From Tamarix chinensis (lineage: Eukaryota; Streptophyta; Magnoliopsida; Caryophyllales; Tamaricaceae): 64,000 nucleotides of DNA. Location of the stretch: contig CM060171.1 in assembly GCA_030549775.1 (NCBI GenBank), positions 140,772,859 to 140,836,858 of the forward strand, written 5' to 3'. Position numbers and translations under genes: made by a program. Shown piece after piece: positions 36,701 through 50,082 of the stretch; within the stretch, counting starts at the first letter, position 1, and each line of letters begins with the position of its first letter. Below the pieces are notes generated by a model. The model was given only the letters and a program-made list of their open reading frames with translations, was not told where the DNA came from and made no database searches.

Positions 36701-38255
36701 ACGGTATTAGGGTTTGCATGGTTGAATTTAGGGTTTCACGTGGGATTTTTAGGGTTTGCATGAAAAATGTTTGAAGGTTTGCATGGGAAGATTAATGTCT
36801 GCATGGGTATGAAATTTACGTGTGGGAAGTTAAATTGGGATGTAAGGAGGGTAATGTAAGTGTTGTTTGGGTGTTTGAGCACTTGGGATGAAAAATAGTA
36901 CGTGGAGGATTATATGGGTACGTGGGAAACCAAGCTAGGGTTTGTGTGGATAATTAGGATTTATTGTGGGTGCTTAGAGTTTTTGGTAGCATCATGTGTA
37001 TTTGGTGATCAAAATGTAATTATGAGAGTGGAATTTTATGATTTGTGATGTGTGATGAATTATGCATGTCCAGGGTGAAAGCCTTTGAATAAGATACTTA
37101 AGACACTAATCATATGAAGTGGAAGATTATTGAGTCGAGTCCAAACTGATCCATCGGTTAGGAATAGTGGTTAGGACGCGTAGTCCTATGTGCGACCGAT
37201 CCACCGGTTATAATAGTGGTTAAGACATGAGGTCCTATATGTGACTGGCCCACTGATAATAATAGTGGGGCGACTTGAGCTCAATAAATACAAACCAAAA
37301 TTGTTAAAGCTCTTAAAAGATACTAATTACTTACAGCGGAACACCATGCGAGCAGGAACCAGACCGATCCACCGGGTCAGGAATAGTGGTTAGGGTTGTA
37401 CCCTATGTGTGACCGATCCACCGGTAATAATAGTGGTTAAGGCATGATGCTCTATTGTGACCGGCCCACCGGTTATAATAGTAGGGTGTTCCTATGCTCG
37501 CATGGATTGATAAAAGGCATGGTGTGAATCGGATTCTAATAAGAGATTAATTAAACAATTAATCTGGATTATATGGGCCTTTGTACTTTTACCTGAATTG
37601 TTCATATACCTTTATGTTGTTATTTTGGATTATGCCATGTTATTAATCTGCATGGATTATGTGCTTATGTGTTGGCCTTAGTGTTCAGTTACCTTATTCA
37701 GTACGTAGCGTACTGATCACCCTTTTCATGGGTGCCGCTCATTCCCACGAGTAGTATGCCCTTTTGAACTTGTGCAGGTGGGCAAGACATCAGTCAGGGC
37801 TGAGTGTTGAGCATATTTTGGTTCAAGTTCTAAAGTTTCGTGGCCATATTTCCTCTTCACGTGGTTTTATTTCATTATGTTATTTCTGGTGTATCGAATT
37901 TACCCGCTTATGATTTATTACTCGATTAAGTATTTTAAATGAACATTTTATCAATTGTAAGACTGTGCCCTTCGAGGAATTTTGATTTCGCATTCTGATT
38001 TCTATTTGATTCGTGATTCTTCACGCGCACTCTGATTTTTGTACGTGATCTTTCTAGTTCTTTTATGAACTGTTGATTTAAGTTTTAATATTAATTTTTC
38101 CTTTAGCCTTAGCACTTGGTACTGGAACAGTCGGAGAGAACTGGTCTGGTACTAAGTGTGGCGGTAACATCTCCAGAATTCACGTGTTTTAAGTATTCCT
38201 ATTTTAATTGCTTCCGCTTTAAGGAAAAAAATATAGTGAATTTTAGGGTGTTATA
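33747..38255 (+). mobile_element. Large LTR-like unit, copy 1 (4509 bp), plus orientation
   Basis: Starts TGAAATGCCCCAAAAATTTC and ends TTTAGGGTGTTATA, with imperfect TG...TA terminal repeats. Flanked by TTGCC (33742-33746) and TTGTC (38256-38260), a 4 of 5 match consistent with a 5-bp target repeat. Layout: AT-rich start, polypyrimidine tract (34165-34260), GC-rich block (34250-35110), ATT-rich block (35160-35790), a zone of GGGAGAATCTAATTTATGATT-like short repeats (36120-36480), the 2x3 motif array, then GTACTAAGTGTGGCGGTAAC near the end. No gag or pol, so it reads as a solo LTR or a non-coding derivative. ORFs 34243-34626 and 35959-36180 are not convincing. Confidence 0.65.
37146..37487. 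repeat. 2x3 array of the GCCGGTGGATCGG motif, copy 1
   Basis: Six occurrences of GATCCACCGGTTA...ATAGTGG and variants, in two groups of three, separated by GAGCTCAATAAA ... TACTTACAGCGGAACACC. Confidence 0.8.
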
Positions 38256-41200
38256 TTGTCACCCCAAAATAAACTCGCACACTTATTTTAGGAAAGAAAA
38301 AGTCAATATTCACTAAAATACTATTTTTATACTACGGGGCATGCAAAAATATGTCAAGACACTTATATTTAAAAATAAAATTCAAAAAAATCATTAATAT
38401 TGGGATTTACCGTTAAAGTTATGTGGCTATCTATATCACTTCCCCGCTCACATCAATTTACTATTCAGAAAGTTAAGTCAATATCCAAGACCAACCATTA
38501 ACATAAAAATATATAAGCAAGGCCTTTAGGTGAAGAATAATAAAGTTAACCCTAATATGCCATGAGCTAGATACTTGTGAATGAGCTAGTAATCATGCTC
38601 CGACAATTACGAAATTAAATACCAGGCATGTTTGACCAATAGTTAAAATGTTAGAACTTGTAAATTTCATTAATGAAAACATATTGCATGCAGAAAGGCC
38701 GTACTACCCTCTAAAAATAAAGAAAATCACATAAATCATATCACACAAATATATAACTCCTCAAACTTTGCATAATATTCATTGAATACATTAGAACACC
38801 AAAATTTTTAGGAAAAACGCAACATGTATATAGATGGAAAAAAATGCCTTTTTTTCATGTTAAGACATCATTAAATCATAACTTTAAATTATACAAACCA
38901 AATCAAGACTTTTAATATATAAAGTTGTGTATAAACAAACCGATCAACCCATTTAAATCATAAAAAACTAGAGCATAAGAAAACAAAGAAGATGCCTACA
39001 TTGAATGACCTAAAAAATGCCAAAAGGACCGTTTTTACAACTTCAATCAATCTAAGCATGCTAATACCTTTATTTCTATCTAGTATTATTATTATTTAGT
39101 CTACCAATCTCCTATGTCCGATGTTTCACACAAAATCATCCCAAGATCGCCAATTTTCCTCTACTTAAAAAATTGAACCAAGAATCAACAAAATAATAAA
39201 AAAAACTTAGAAATTGCAAAATAAATCAAAAGATGCATGAATCAAGGTTACTAGCGATTACTCCTCCTTAAAATACATATATGAATTTAAGAAATAAATC
39301 ACAAGAATTTATCTTCAATTTATTACATTTTTAACTCTAGACCATTTAAAGAAAATAATGTGTTAAAAATTAAGATTTGAGAATAAAGTTCAAGGAATGG
39401 TGCAATTGTAACACAACAATTTTTTCAACTTTAAAATAGCCTTTTGAAATTACAATGCAGAGGCAAAAACAAAAAAGACGATGGATGTTATTGTCACATC
39501 TATCATGATATTAAACTACAATGTGTGTTCACCTAACCCGTAACATGCAAGGCTAGGTATAAAAAAATATTAAACAACAAGAATAATGTTGGAAAGTTAA
39601 AAAAAAAACATTAAAAAATCTTAGTATGAGGTTATAGAATAAAATCCCACAAACCAGGATCAAAACTAGAAACTCCCAACATAGTAAAAAACATAAAAAA
39701 AAAAACTCTACTATCTTATCTCAACTCAAGTTCCAACAATATACACATCACCTATACCCAAAACCAATGAAAAATAATCTGTTAAGTACAAAAGCATTGA
39801 GTAAACGCACTTAACCCTAAGAAAATATCATGCTCATGTAGTCTTGTAATACACAAAGGTGTAAAATCATGCATAACTAGCAACTCACATGTAATAACGT
39901 CAAGTCACGCATAAACTCAAGCATGTGAACCATCTCAAGAAACTAGTTATCAATCAACTAATAAACCACATACCAATGGTAGTGTCCACTCATACTTATA
40001 TATCCCACGAACCATGCTCATCTAGTAAATATTATTATAACCATACAAATCTCATACTCAAGTAAAGTGGACTAACTGCTACTAGCTAATTCAAGATAGG
40101 TAATTAGCACAACCATAAACAGACACCATAGGTGGACTAAAACTACTAGCTAACCCAATGTAGATGCCTATAATATCTCAATAAATAACCAATTAACCCC
40201 AATATAGATAGTCATCACATCTCAATAAACATAGGTGGATTAAAACTACCATATAATCCAATATAGATAGCTCGCATATCTCAACCACCATATAATAGCC
40301 AAACAACAATTAAAAAAATCATCCAAAATAATAATAATAATCAAATATAGTACACATAGTACAGTCCAAACTATACACACAAATTAATTTTATCTATTAC
40401 TCGAAAGGGATATAAATATTGTAACTCAAGGATTCTAAGATACTCCGATCGTATTGGTGTAACCAGAGGATGATAAGATATACCAATCATAAAGCCACAT
40501 AATACTAGTCCCTCCTAACCATATAATCCGATGATACTAATATACATTGGTCATATTGGTGTAACCTAGAGATGTTAAGATATATTAATCATAAAGCCAC
40601 ATAATACCAGTACCCTCTCAACCATATAACCCGAATATACTAAATACATTGGTCACACTAGTGTACATAATATAACATGGAACCCTCCTATTCTTAGTCA
40701 CATAATTCTTAAGTATTAATACCATCTATAGGGTATGTATGTCACATATGGAGTGAACTAGGGCCTTATTGGGGCACTAAGGTATAGTAGTTAAACTAAA
40801 CCAAATCAATGACTCTTACCTCCTCTCTGGGGTAGTTAACCCTAGAGAGTAAACCACTCTTAACTCGGTATCTTCCACCTTAATAATTAGTATATTATTT
40901 AAGAATAATTCATTATTCACCAAAGACACAAAGGTCCACACATGATAGATCAACAAGTCATTACACAGGTATTTAGAATCAACTACCAGTTAGTTAAGTC
41001 CAACCTAATCTCATTTATTCAGCGTTAGTCAATCAACGACCAAAATATATTTTAAAGGTCTAAAACCCACTACATAAGTTCAAATATTTCCAAACTAGGG
41101 TTAAAACACCAAAAAGCATCTTTTGTCTTTATGACCAAAATTAACAAAAACTCATATATGTTTAGCTTAACTAAGTCAATATATAGTCCTAAGTTATTAT

Positions 41201-42110
41201 TATTATTTATTTAAAACCACTATTCAAACATGACAGAGTGTATTATTTTATACCCAAAAATTAAATCCTATAACCAAAAATAGTTTATAACTAAAAATCA
41301 GTATTCACCAAAAGTTACTATTCACATATTAACCATTGACCCCAACTATACTAAAAATAGTCATTTTGGGTTAATTATTCATTTCAGTGAAAATACATAT
41401 CATAAATATGAATAGTCTCCAATTAAAGCCTACTTAGGGTAATCAAGACATCATTATCCAAGAACAATTTGAATGTTTTAAGAACATCAAGAACATGTAT
41501 AAACCATTCAAACTTTCAACCAAAATTTAAAAGCCCCTACACATGATTTTTAGTTATCATATTATACATCAATTTTTTTCCTTCTAATTACAAAGGTTCT
41601 CATGGTAACAACCAATTAATCAAAATCCAAAAAATCATCACGATCCCAAGAACATTCAAATTCATCTAAACTCATCGAATATTTAAACATCAAAGTGTAA
41701 TCAAATCAAAGTATGCTTAACATCAAAGTTCATCTCCAGTAAAAAATCTACAACATGGTATTATCAATTTAGCAATATACCATGAGAATAAAAAAGCTCC
41801 AAGATACAATTTTTGGCCAAAAGGCCAACCAACCACCAAAAATCGTGATAATCTCGAAGTCAGAGCATATAACACATGTCAAATTCTACTTACTTAGGGT
41901 TTGGGAGGTTAACCTTTAATACCGAGTTTTAACACTATGGAAATACCAAAGATACAACCTAGAACAATCACACAAAATACTGGAGAAATCAAGCTCATAA
42001 AACATAATAAAGGAGAAATGATAAAGGAGCTTATCCTTAAAATTGGAAGCAAAATCAATATTCAACAACAGTGGTCCATGGCCATAAAAGCCACAAAATG
42101 GAAGGGATAA
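38256..42110. other. Old repeat-derived DNA, no gene seen
   Basis: Starts near TGTCACCCCAAAATAAAC, which may be a decayed LTR end. It holds imperfect tandem repeats: units of about 75 bp with GTGGACTAAAACTACTAGCTAA (40060-40260), and two units of about 115 bp with GTAACC(A/T)GAG ... CATAAAGCCACATAATAC (40440-40665). These look like diverged relatives of the motif-array region in copies 1-3. No coding region supported. Confidence 0.4.
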
Positions 42111-43426
42111 TGCAACACCCCAAAATTTTCTACTAAAAAATTTCAATTTACAGTGGAAGAACATAATTAAAATATGGGCGTTACTGTCATAATTGACATA
42201 AGTATGGTTTACCAAACCATCATTACATCAATCACAATATTAAAACCATTCACAGTAAAATAAGGTAAATAGCTATGAAAGAGAAGCTTTTATAAATACA
42301 AATATAAGTCTAGAGATTAACTCTAGTTTACGGTAATAAAATAGAAGTTAGGGGATACCATGGATCAAAGAGTCCAAAAAGGTATTCAGGTCAGCTGCTT
42401 GTGAAAAGAATGGTCAGTACGTTGTGTATTGAGCAAGGTAACCAAACTATCAAGTTAGTGATACAAATAAAACATGCATTCATAAACAGATGATATTACA
42501 CATACATTTTACAAAAAGTCTCATAAAGTAAACACCGATTCAAGCCTCTCTATTGGCTATAACTTTTTTTATTTTATTTACATTGAGTTCAAGGACTCCA
42601 ATATTCTTAATGTGATGGAATAGACTGAAGCACCTTCTCGAGGACAACACACTTGAGTCACTATTATTATCCAGTAGACCAAATATGAAAATATCACCTC
42701 CTCAAAGCAAAACACTCCCAATCCACTATTATCATACGGTGGAACAAATATAAAAGCATCACCTTGTTCCTGACTCACGTACTCTTTTACTTTAAACCAT
42801 TAACGTCTCATCCGTTAGGTTATTCAATTCATATTATTACTCACGATGAGTATGTGACCCACTATTTTAAATCCGATAGAATAGACTAAGCATCTTTTAG
42901 GAACAACATACTTGACCTACTATTATCATCCTATGGAACAGATCTAAAAACATCATCTCCTTAGAGCAAAAAGCTTACGAGCCACTAGTATCATCTGGTG
43001 GAACGAAATATGAAAACATCACCTTGGCCCGGATCATGTGATCTTTCACTTTAAATGATTAATGTCTTATTCATGATTAATTCACAAGTATAAACACACA
43101 CAAATCAGGTTAACATATCACATAGGTCATAAGGTCATTCTCTAAAGTTACGATACTTATTTCCTAAAACCCTAATTTCATAATTTAGGCATAACTTCTC
43201 CCATATTGATTATTTACCCACCAAATTTAATGTACCTTCCTCAAATATTATTATTAACACAAATGAAATTTTACGTCTAATTCCCACTTCTTACACATGC
43301 GATAATAGGCCTATCTCAAAATTTACTATTCATAAAGCTCCTAAATCATAATTTCATAGGTAAGTCGTAATTTTTCTCATAATAGTCATTAAATTACCAA
43401 ATTCAATATAAATTTCTAAAATTCCA
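42111..43426 (-). mobile_element. Large LTR-like unit, copy 4 (old), left part
   Basis: Starts TGCAACACCCCAAAATTTTC, followed by a degenerate motif-array zone with repeated CACTATTAT...GGTGGAAC units (42590-43030). Interrupted by copy 2; the rest is probably 47869 to about 50080. Confidence 0.5.
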
Positions 43427-44162
43427 TGTAACACACAAAACCTTTAAGTTTAAAACCCGTAAATTATGGGGATACTACCACCACACTTAGTACAGATCGG
43501 TTCACTCCTACCGTTCCAGTGCAAGTGCTAAGGCTAATAAAACATTGCCATCAACTCGTATTAATACATAAATTAAGGTTCGCAATTCAATAATCAGAGT
43601 ACATGTGAATTATTACATAATCGAAATATGAGAGAAAGTTTATTACAGTAAAAAGATGTCCATGATGTTAAAATTATTTCTATAATTCACAACATAGATA
43701 AAAGAGAAAAAGGAATAATAATCTTATTAAGGAAAAACTGGCCATGCCACTCCAAAGACTTGATCCAGCCCAAATCAACACTCACCCTTGCCTGAAATCC
43801 CGTGGACATCAATAGCATCAAAGAACATGTCTCCTATCTGCAATACGTCAGACGGGCCTTTTGCTCGTAGAAATGAGCAACATCCATAAAAATGGTGATC
43901 GGTACGCTATGTACTAAGTAAGGTAACTGAGCACCAAGGCCAACATACAAGTACATAAATTTATGCAGGATAATATTCAGCTTACACACATTCAAACCTA
44001 CACATATAATACATAAAGTCATATAGGATAATATATAGCTTATAAACGGTCAAGCCCACGCATAAAGGCCCAATGAGTCTAGATTAATTATTTAATTAAT
44101 CTCTTATCGGAAGTTGATTCGCACCATGCATTTTTATCAAATCCATGCGAATACAGGAACCT

Positions 44163-44510
44163 CTCACTATTTTAGCCGGTGGGCCGATCACTTGCGGGAC
44201 ATCATGTCCTCAGCACTATTATTTGTCGGTGGATCGGTCACTTATAGGGTAAAACCTAACCATGATTCCTTACCGGTAGATCGGTTCGGTTTCTGCTCGC
44301 ATAGAGCACCACTGTAAGTAATTAGTATCTTTTAAGTGCCTTAACAAAACTCTAGTTTGTGTTTATTGAGCTCAGAATCTCCCACTATTATGGCCGGTGG
44401 GCTGGACACTTGCGGGACATCAAGTCCACATCATTATTATTCATTAGTGGATCGGTCACTTATAGGGTAAGAACCCTACCCACTATTCTTAACCAGTGGA
44501 TCGGCTAGAC
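44163..44510. repeat. 2x3 array of the GCCGGTGGATCGG motif, copy 2
   Basis: Two triads (44166-44290 and 44384-44510) of CACTATT(A)T...GCCGGTGG(G/A)(C/T)CGGTC-type units, separated by CACCACTGTAAGTAATTAGT and TTTATTGAGCTC. Some units are mutated. Confidence 0.75.
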
Positions 44511-45889
44511 CCGACTCAATAATCTTTCACTTTTAATGATTAATGTCTTAAGTATCTTATTCATAAGCTTTTACCCATACATGCATGACTGACTTCTACT
44601 ATTCTTATCCTCCAAACTCTAGTTAACCACCAAAACCCATAGTTAACCATAATAAACCCTAACTCAGTCTCCTACATACTTGACACTTCTAATATCTTCC
44701 TTACACCCTATATTAACTTCCATACGTAAATATTTCTCTCATGTACACTTTATATTCCCCACGCAAACGTGCAAACTTTTTCATGCAAAATCTTATGCTC
44801 ACCCGTGAAACCATAAAGTTCCATACAAACCCTAACTCCACCATTCATCTTTCGATGCCACCATGCATGGTCATATAACACACAAACCAAACCCACATTA
44901 TTACACTCCCCATCATCATATTACAAAACTTATCATGCATGTCTCGTGGGCCCACACCATACCACAATAACAACACAACCCGTACACATAAAACACATGC
45001 CATAATTCAATGCACGATCTTACCTCAACTCCATATCATGTTGCATATATGACAGTTATAAGATTACACATAAAATACATTATAATTTCATATCACATGG
45101 CATGTATGGCATATAAAACATATAATACACAAACAACCTTAGTTACTCCTTACCTACAAATTCACCGGTCTTAGAACACGCTCCTACGCCTCTTTAGGGT
45201 TATATGAGTAAAAACTAGAATTAGGTTCCCTCCTACTAAAAATACTATTATTTACTAACTTATCCTAATACTAGGTTTTTAAATAAAATAATACTAAACT
45301 AATAATAACTACACGAAATAATACCAAAAATGCTAATAATAACATTAATATGATTCAAAACGGATGGTGGTATAAGGGCTTCTACCCTCCACCCAAAATA
45401 ATACTAATAATATCATTAAGACATTATTAATAAAAATAGTTATAATAATAGAAATGAAATAATGATTGAATTATAAAATAATAATAACAACAACAACAAT
45501 AACGACAACGACGACGAAATGACTTAAACCAAAAGTAATATAGGGTAGGGTTTTCAACGCTACCCTAAATTAGTAAAACTACCATTAGTAATAATAATAT
45601 TATTATTAACACATATTACTTATAATAATATTAATAATATGATGACGATAATAATAATAATAATAGTAATAATAAAAATAATAGTAATCATACTATTTAA
45701 ATAAAATAGGTCTTCGGCCCTCTTAATAAATAATAGTAATAGTAAGAATAAAAATAATACTAATACTAATAATAATGATAATAAAACTTATAATAATACT
45801 AATACTATTAATAATTCAAAACTAATAACCTAAATAATTCATATAAACTCTCGACCCTGCTAAGAAATGATAACATTAATATTGAACCC

Positions 45890-45925
<36 letters not shown>
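45890..45925. repeat. (AAT)n microsatellite
   Basis: About 11 uninterrupted AAT units within the AAT-rich block of copy 2. Confidence 0.9.
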
Positions 45926-46391
45926 TGAATAAGGGTTAAAAATTGAAATAAAATAGAATAAGCTTAAATAAATAGAGGAGAAGGGCTGAGAGGGTCTAGG
46001 GTTTCACCTTGGGTTGGCAGAGATAGGTGGCACCGGTGGTGGTGCACGATGGCGACGGTGGTGGCCGAAAAAGAGGAAAGAAATGGAAAAAGTTGAGGTT
46101 TGAGAAGAAGAGGTGGAGAATGAAGGTGGTGGTTGAGATGTTGGTGGTAGTCTAGACCGAGGGGAGTAACGTGAGGGTGGTGGTGTAGCAAGTGGCGACG
46201 ACAGTGGTGGTGCCCGAAATGGAGAGAAGAAGAAAAAGAGAGAAAGAGAAGGAGAAAGGAGAAAAAGAAGGGTAGGGCAAGGTGGAGGAAGATTGGTAGC
46301 AATTTTTGGGTGGTGCAGAAGGCAATGATGGCGGTAGATGTGGTGGTGGACGGCAACACGAAAGGTTGTAGGTGTAAAAGTTGGCTGGTTG

Positions 46392-46769
46392 CCTAGTATT
46401 AAAAATCGGACCGGACTGGTCGGTCCGACCGGTGAACCGGCGAACCGGTCAGGTCACCGGTCAAATTTCATATGCCGGTTTTTAAGATCTCGAAACTAGT
46501 GAAAACCGTCAAAAACCGGTCGGACCAGTGAAAACTGGTAAACCGGTCAAAAAACCGGTCTTAGAGTTGGTCAAAAAATCGGTTGGGAGCCGGTCAAATT
46601 CATGTATAGTTTAATTTTCTATATATTTTATATTTTTTGACTTAAAATGTACCACTAGTTCGACCAGTCTAAACCACTGGTTCGACCAGTCCAAACCACT
46701 GGTTCGACCACTAAACTACTGAACCAGTTATGATACTGGTTCAATGACCGGTCCGGTTTTTAAAACTAT
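46392..46769. mobile_element. CCGGACCGG-ended MITE, 378 bp, inserted in copy 2
   Basis: Ends TAGTATTAAAAATCGG(ACCGG) and, reversed, TAGTTTTAAAAACCGG(ACCGG): 19 of 21 matching terminal inverted repeats. Flanked by GGCTGGTTG (46383-46391) and GGCTAGTTG (46770-46778), 8 of 9 matching, so the target repeat is 8 or 9 bp and the superfamily is hAT or Mutator. The interior has many ACCGGT and CCACTGGTTCGACCA repeats. It is absent from copies 1 and 3. Confidence 0.72.
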
Positions 46770-47868
46770 GGCTAGTTGGCTCGTGTAAGAAGAATCGAGG
46801 GGAAAGGGTGGTTTAATTAGTTAGAGGGATGTGTAGGGAATACTTAGGTAGGTAGAGTAGGTGGTAGTTGGTTGATGGCGGAGGAAAGGGCATCTGAAGT
46901 TGCGGTGGTGCATAGGGTAAGTTCTTAGGTTTGGGGGTAAAGGTTTCAAGATCAATCAATAGGGGGGTATTTATAGAATTTGGAGGAGAAGGGTAGGGTT
47001 CTGAGGGTCGGCAGGAAGGTAATGCAGGTAGGGTTTGGGGTAACCAACGACGTCAATTAGCTGATACAAATTCAAGTCGTGGCAGGTCATTCAAGCAGGA
47101 AAAGGAGGGTTTTGCGCGGAAGAAAGGGAAAGTGGGTTAGGTTATGTTGAACAACGATCCATGAGGAAGAGAAAGAAAGAAAAAACGACCGGTCATGACA
47201 CGCGTAGCTGACAACGTAATTTTCGAGTTGATTGAGTTACAAGTCGGCGGTAGAGGAGGAAGGAAGAAGAAAAAGGCGGACCGACTGACTGGGGAAAAGA
47301 GAAAGAAAAGAAAAGAGGGGGCGAACCGGGATGGCGTCGACGGTTATAATTTTTTTTAAATGGAATGTGGTGTTCTAGGGGAAAAGAGGAAGAAGGAGCG
47401 TCGTTTTGCTCCTAGGCCACGCCGAAGGAATGGGCGACAGGGAAAGGGACGCGCCAAGCCCAACAGGAAGAAAAAGAAGAGAAAAGGGAAGAAGGAAAGA
47501 AAAGAAAGAAAAAGAAAAGAAAAAGGAAGAAAAAAAAAGGATAGAGGACAAAGGGGAAAAGAAAAATAAGTAGGTTGGAGTCAATTAAGTTAATTAGAAT
47601 ATTTTAGTTATTTAAAATAAAAATATTTAAATAAAATAATATTTAATTTTCTTTTTATGCTAATTTGGGATTTTTAAAAGATTATTCCTAAATTCCTTTT
47701 TAATTAGCAAAATACCCAATTTTCCCTCATAAAAATATTTGTAAATTTACTCTTAATTTACCCTAAACAACTTCTTCCTATTCCAATAAAAATAATTAAT
47801 TAAATTAATCCCCTAATAAATCCTTATTTAATTACACTTCTTAAAATAAATATTTTTGGGGCATTTCA

Positions 47869-50082
47869 TGTCAATATTAATAACATATCCAAAATTCGCG
47901 GTTTAAATCCAACATTTTACTCATGCGATAATAAGATTACCGTTTAAGGTTACTATTCTCAATTTAGGCATTTTTCTCATTTTGGGGAACTTATAACATT
48001 CATAAACACTCCAATAACTCCACATGATATTATAAGTATATTTTAATACTCCAAACATATTACAATATTAAAATTCCCATATCAATCTATATTGACCAAA
48101 ATACCCTTATAGATAGTCAAAAGCCCTTATTTTACTAAAAATTTATATCCTCAATATCATTAATTCCAAATCATCTATTTATCATCGTACATATTAAATA
48201 TACTAATTCCCCATTTATTATACTTTATCAGGCCCATACTACACTCCCACAAATTATACTCATTCACAAAAATACAACCTAGCATAGTCACATCATATTA
48301 GCACATCATGCATTATTTATACTCTTTTTCTATACATAATCCATATTATTATATCATAACATTAACAACATAAATAACCATATAATAACAATATCATAAT
48401 AATACACATATCAATAGAAGCAGTTGGCACAAAACCCTAAAACATTGACAAGTATCCTTACCAAAAATGGCTTTAATCTCTAAGCATGCTTAATCTATCA
48501 CGTCTCTATTGAGACCTTCAGAGTATCACCTAAGAACAATTAGCAAAGCACAATTATAGTTTAAATGATTTAAATGATGTGATTAATGAGGTTTTAAATA
48601 GATGGAAGGGTGAAATAGTGGGAAAAACAAAATTAAGGTTCAAGGAGCCTCGACCAAGTTGTGTGCAATGAAAGGGGGGTCGGTTGGAGGGGCGAACCTG
48701 TTGTTGATGGGAAGGATGCAGCAGTGAAGGAGGCTGAACAAGTGAGGTAGGGTGGTAAGGTTGGAGGTGTTGAAATGGAGAAGGTGTGTTGAAGTTGTGG
48801 TTGCTGAAATGGAGGGGGAGCTTCGGCCAAAGTTGCCAAAGTGGAGGAGGAGGATCTTTAGCCAAAGTTGCCGAAGTGGTACAAAAGGCTTTGCCTAAAG
48901 CTGTAGAAGGAGGGTTATGCTACGATTGAAAACTATTGTATCAAGATGGGAAAAGGAAATAAAATATTACGGTGGAATTAGTTGAAGGTAGCGTGTGTGT
49001 GTGTTGTGGTAAAAATGGACTAACGGAGAGGGTAGGATCGATGGGTTTTTTTGGTGCTTGGGATCAGGTGTGTGGTGGTTTTGGTTAGTGCTTTGGGGTG
49101 AGGTAATGGAAAAGGTGGTTGTTGTTAAGGGTGAGGTAATGGAAAATGTTGACGATGGAGGTGTTGGTGCCTTGGTTAGGCTCGTCAGTAAGGGTGATCT
49201 TAGGAAGTTTTAGTGACGGATAGGAGGGGGAAGCTATGTTTGGGGTGCAATATTTTGACAGAATAATAGGGAGAGAATGAGGGGTAGATGCAAGCATTAA
49301 ATGTGCCTTATATACACACATACTCGTAGGAAAAGGGAGCAAAGATGTGAGGTGATCGAGCAACAAAGTTCAATCCCCAACCCTATAAATGAGGAAGGGA
49401 AAGTTGATGGGGGTTGAAGGATTGGCTTGGTAGGGAAGGCGTGCACCCAAGAAGAGAGGAAGGGAAGAGGAGAGGTGACGTGACGTGAGGTGAGGTGACC
49501 AGCACGGGGAAATACAGTAAAATAAAATAAGGTAGGGAGAAGAATAGAAAAATATGGGTTTAGATTTTGGTTTAGGTTAACATAAAGTATGTTAGGGTAT
49601 TAGGATAATTAAATTAACGATTATCCAAGATTAGGTTTAGGTTTGAAAAGACATTAATAACCCGAAATAAAAATTAGGGACATGCTAATATTTAAGATTA
49701 AGGAGTTAGGGTAGGGTAGAAATATTAATTTTTTGAGATTAAAATTAGGTTATGATATTAATTACTTGGGATTAGGTTAGCTAAAATTTGATGTATTATA
49801 AATAATTAAAGAGGAAGGGTGGAAAAAATGGCGAGGATAAAGAGGGAAAACCATAAGCTAAGTTAGGAAGTGTAGGATAATGGAAAACTAATTAAGTTTA
49901 ATTAACAACTAAGGGTTCCATACATCAAACAAATAAGTGGAGGAGAAGGGAAGAAGAAAAGATGACTAACCTTGGGATATTTTAAAAAAAAATCTAACAG
50001 AGAAGACAATTACAACTTTGCTACAACCACCAAGGCTATGAAATTCCTATGGAAAAAATGATTAGTTGTCATGTGGTCTTAT
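47869..50082 (-). mobile_element. Probable right part of old copy 4
   Basis: Continues the AT-rich and then G-rich layout of the LTR family. G/T-rich DNA at 48600-49560 gives Pro/Ser/His-rich minus ORFs (48554-48865, 49085-49366) like those in the GC-rich blocks of copies 2 and 3. A TATATAAGGC box on minus at about 49307-49316 may be its promoter. The terminal GGGGCATTTCA was not found, so the end is unresolved. Confidence 0.4.

Larger units (their letters stand above)
43427..47868 (-). mobile_element. Large LTR-like unit, copy 2 (4442 bp), minus orientation
   Basis: On plus it runs from TGTAACACACAAAACC to TTTTTGGGGCATTTCA; read on minus it starts TGAAATGCCCC like copy 1. Same layout reversed: ACTACCACCACACTTAGTAC near the end, 2x3 array (44163-44510), AAT-rich block (45280-45930), GC/GA-rich block (46000-47560), AT-rich start. 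A TATAAATACCCCC box on minus (46968-46975) lies about 890 bp from the TGAAATG end, as expected for U3. It carries an inserted MITE (46392-46769). Flanks TTCCA/TGTCA match only 3 of 5. The junction near 43427 is less certain because about 45 bp found in copy 3 are missing. Confidence 0.62.

Noticed and set aside
45964..46359. 131-codon His/Leu/Pro-rich minus ORF
   Set aside because: Low-complexity translation of the GGTGG-rich block of LTR-like copy 2; frames are not kept in copies 1 or 3.
47360..47584. Lys/Arg-rich ORF and its antisense
   Set aside because: Product of a purine-rich AAGAAA tract in copy 2, the counterpart of the polypyrimidine tract at 34165-34260.
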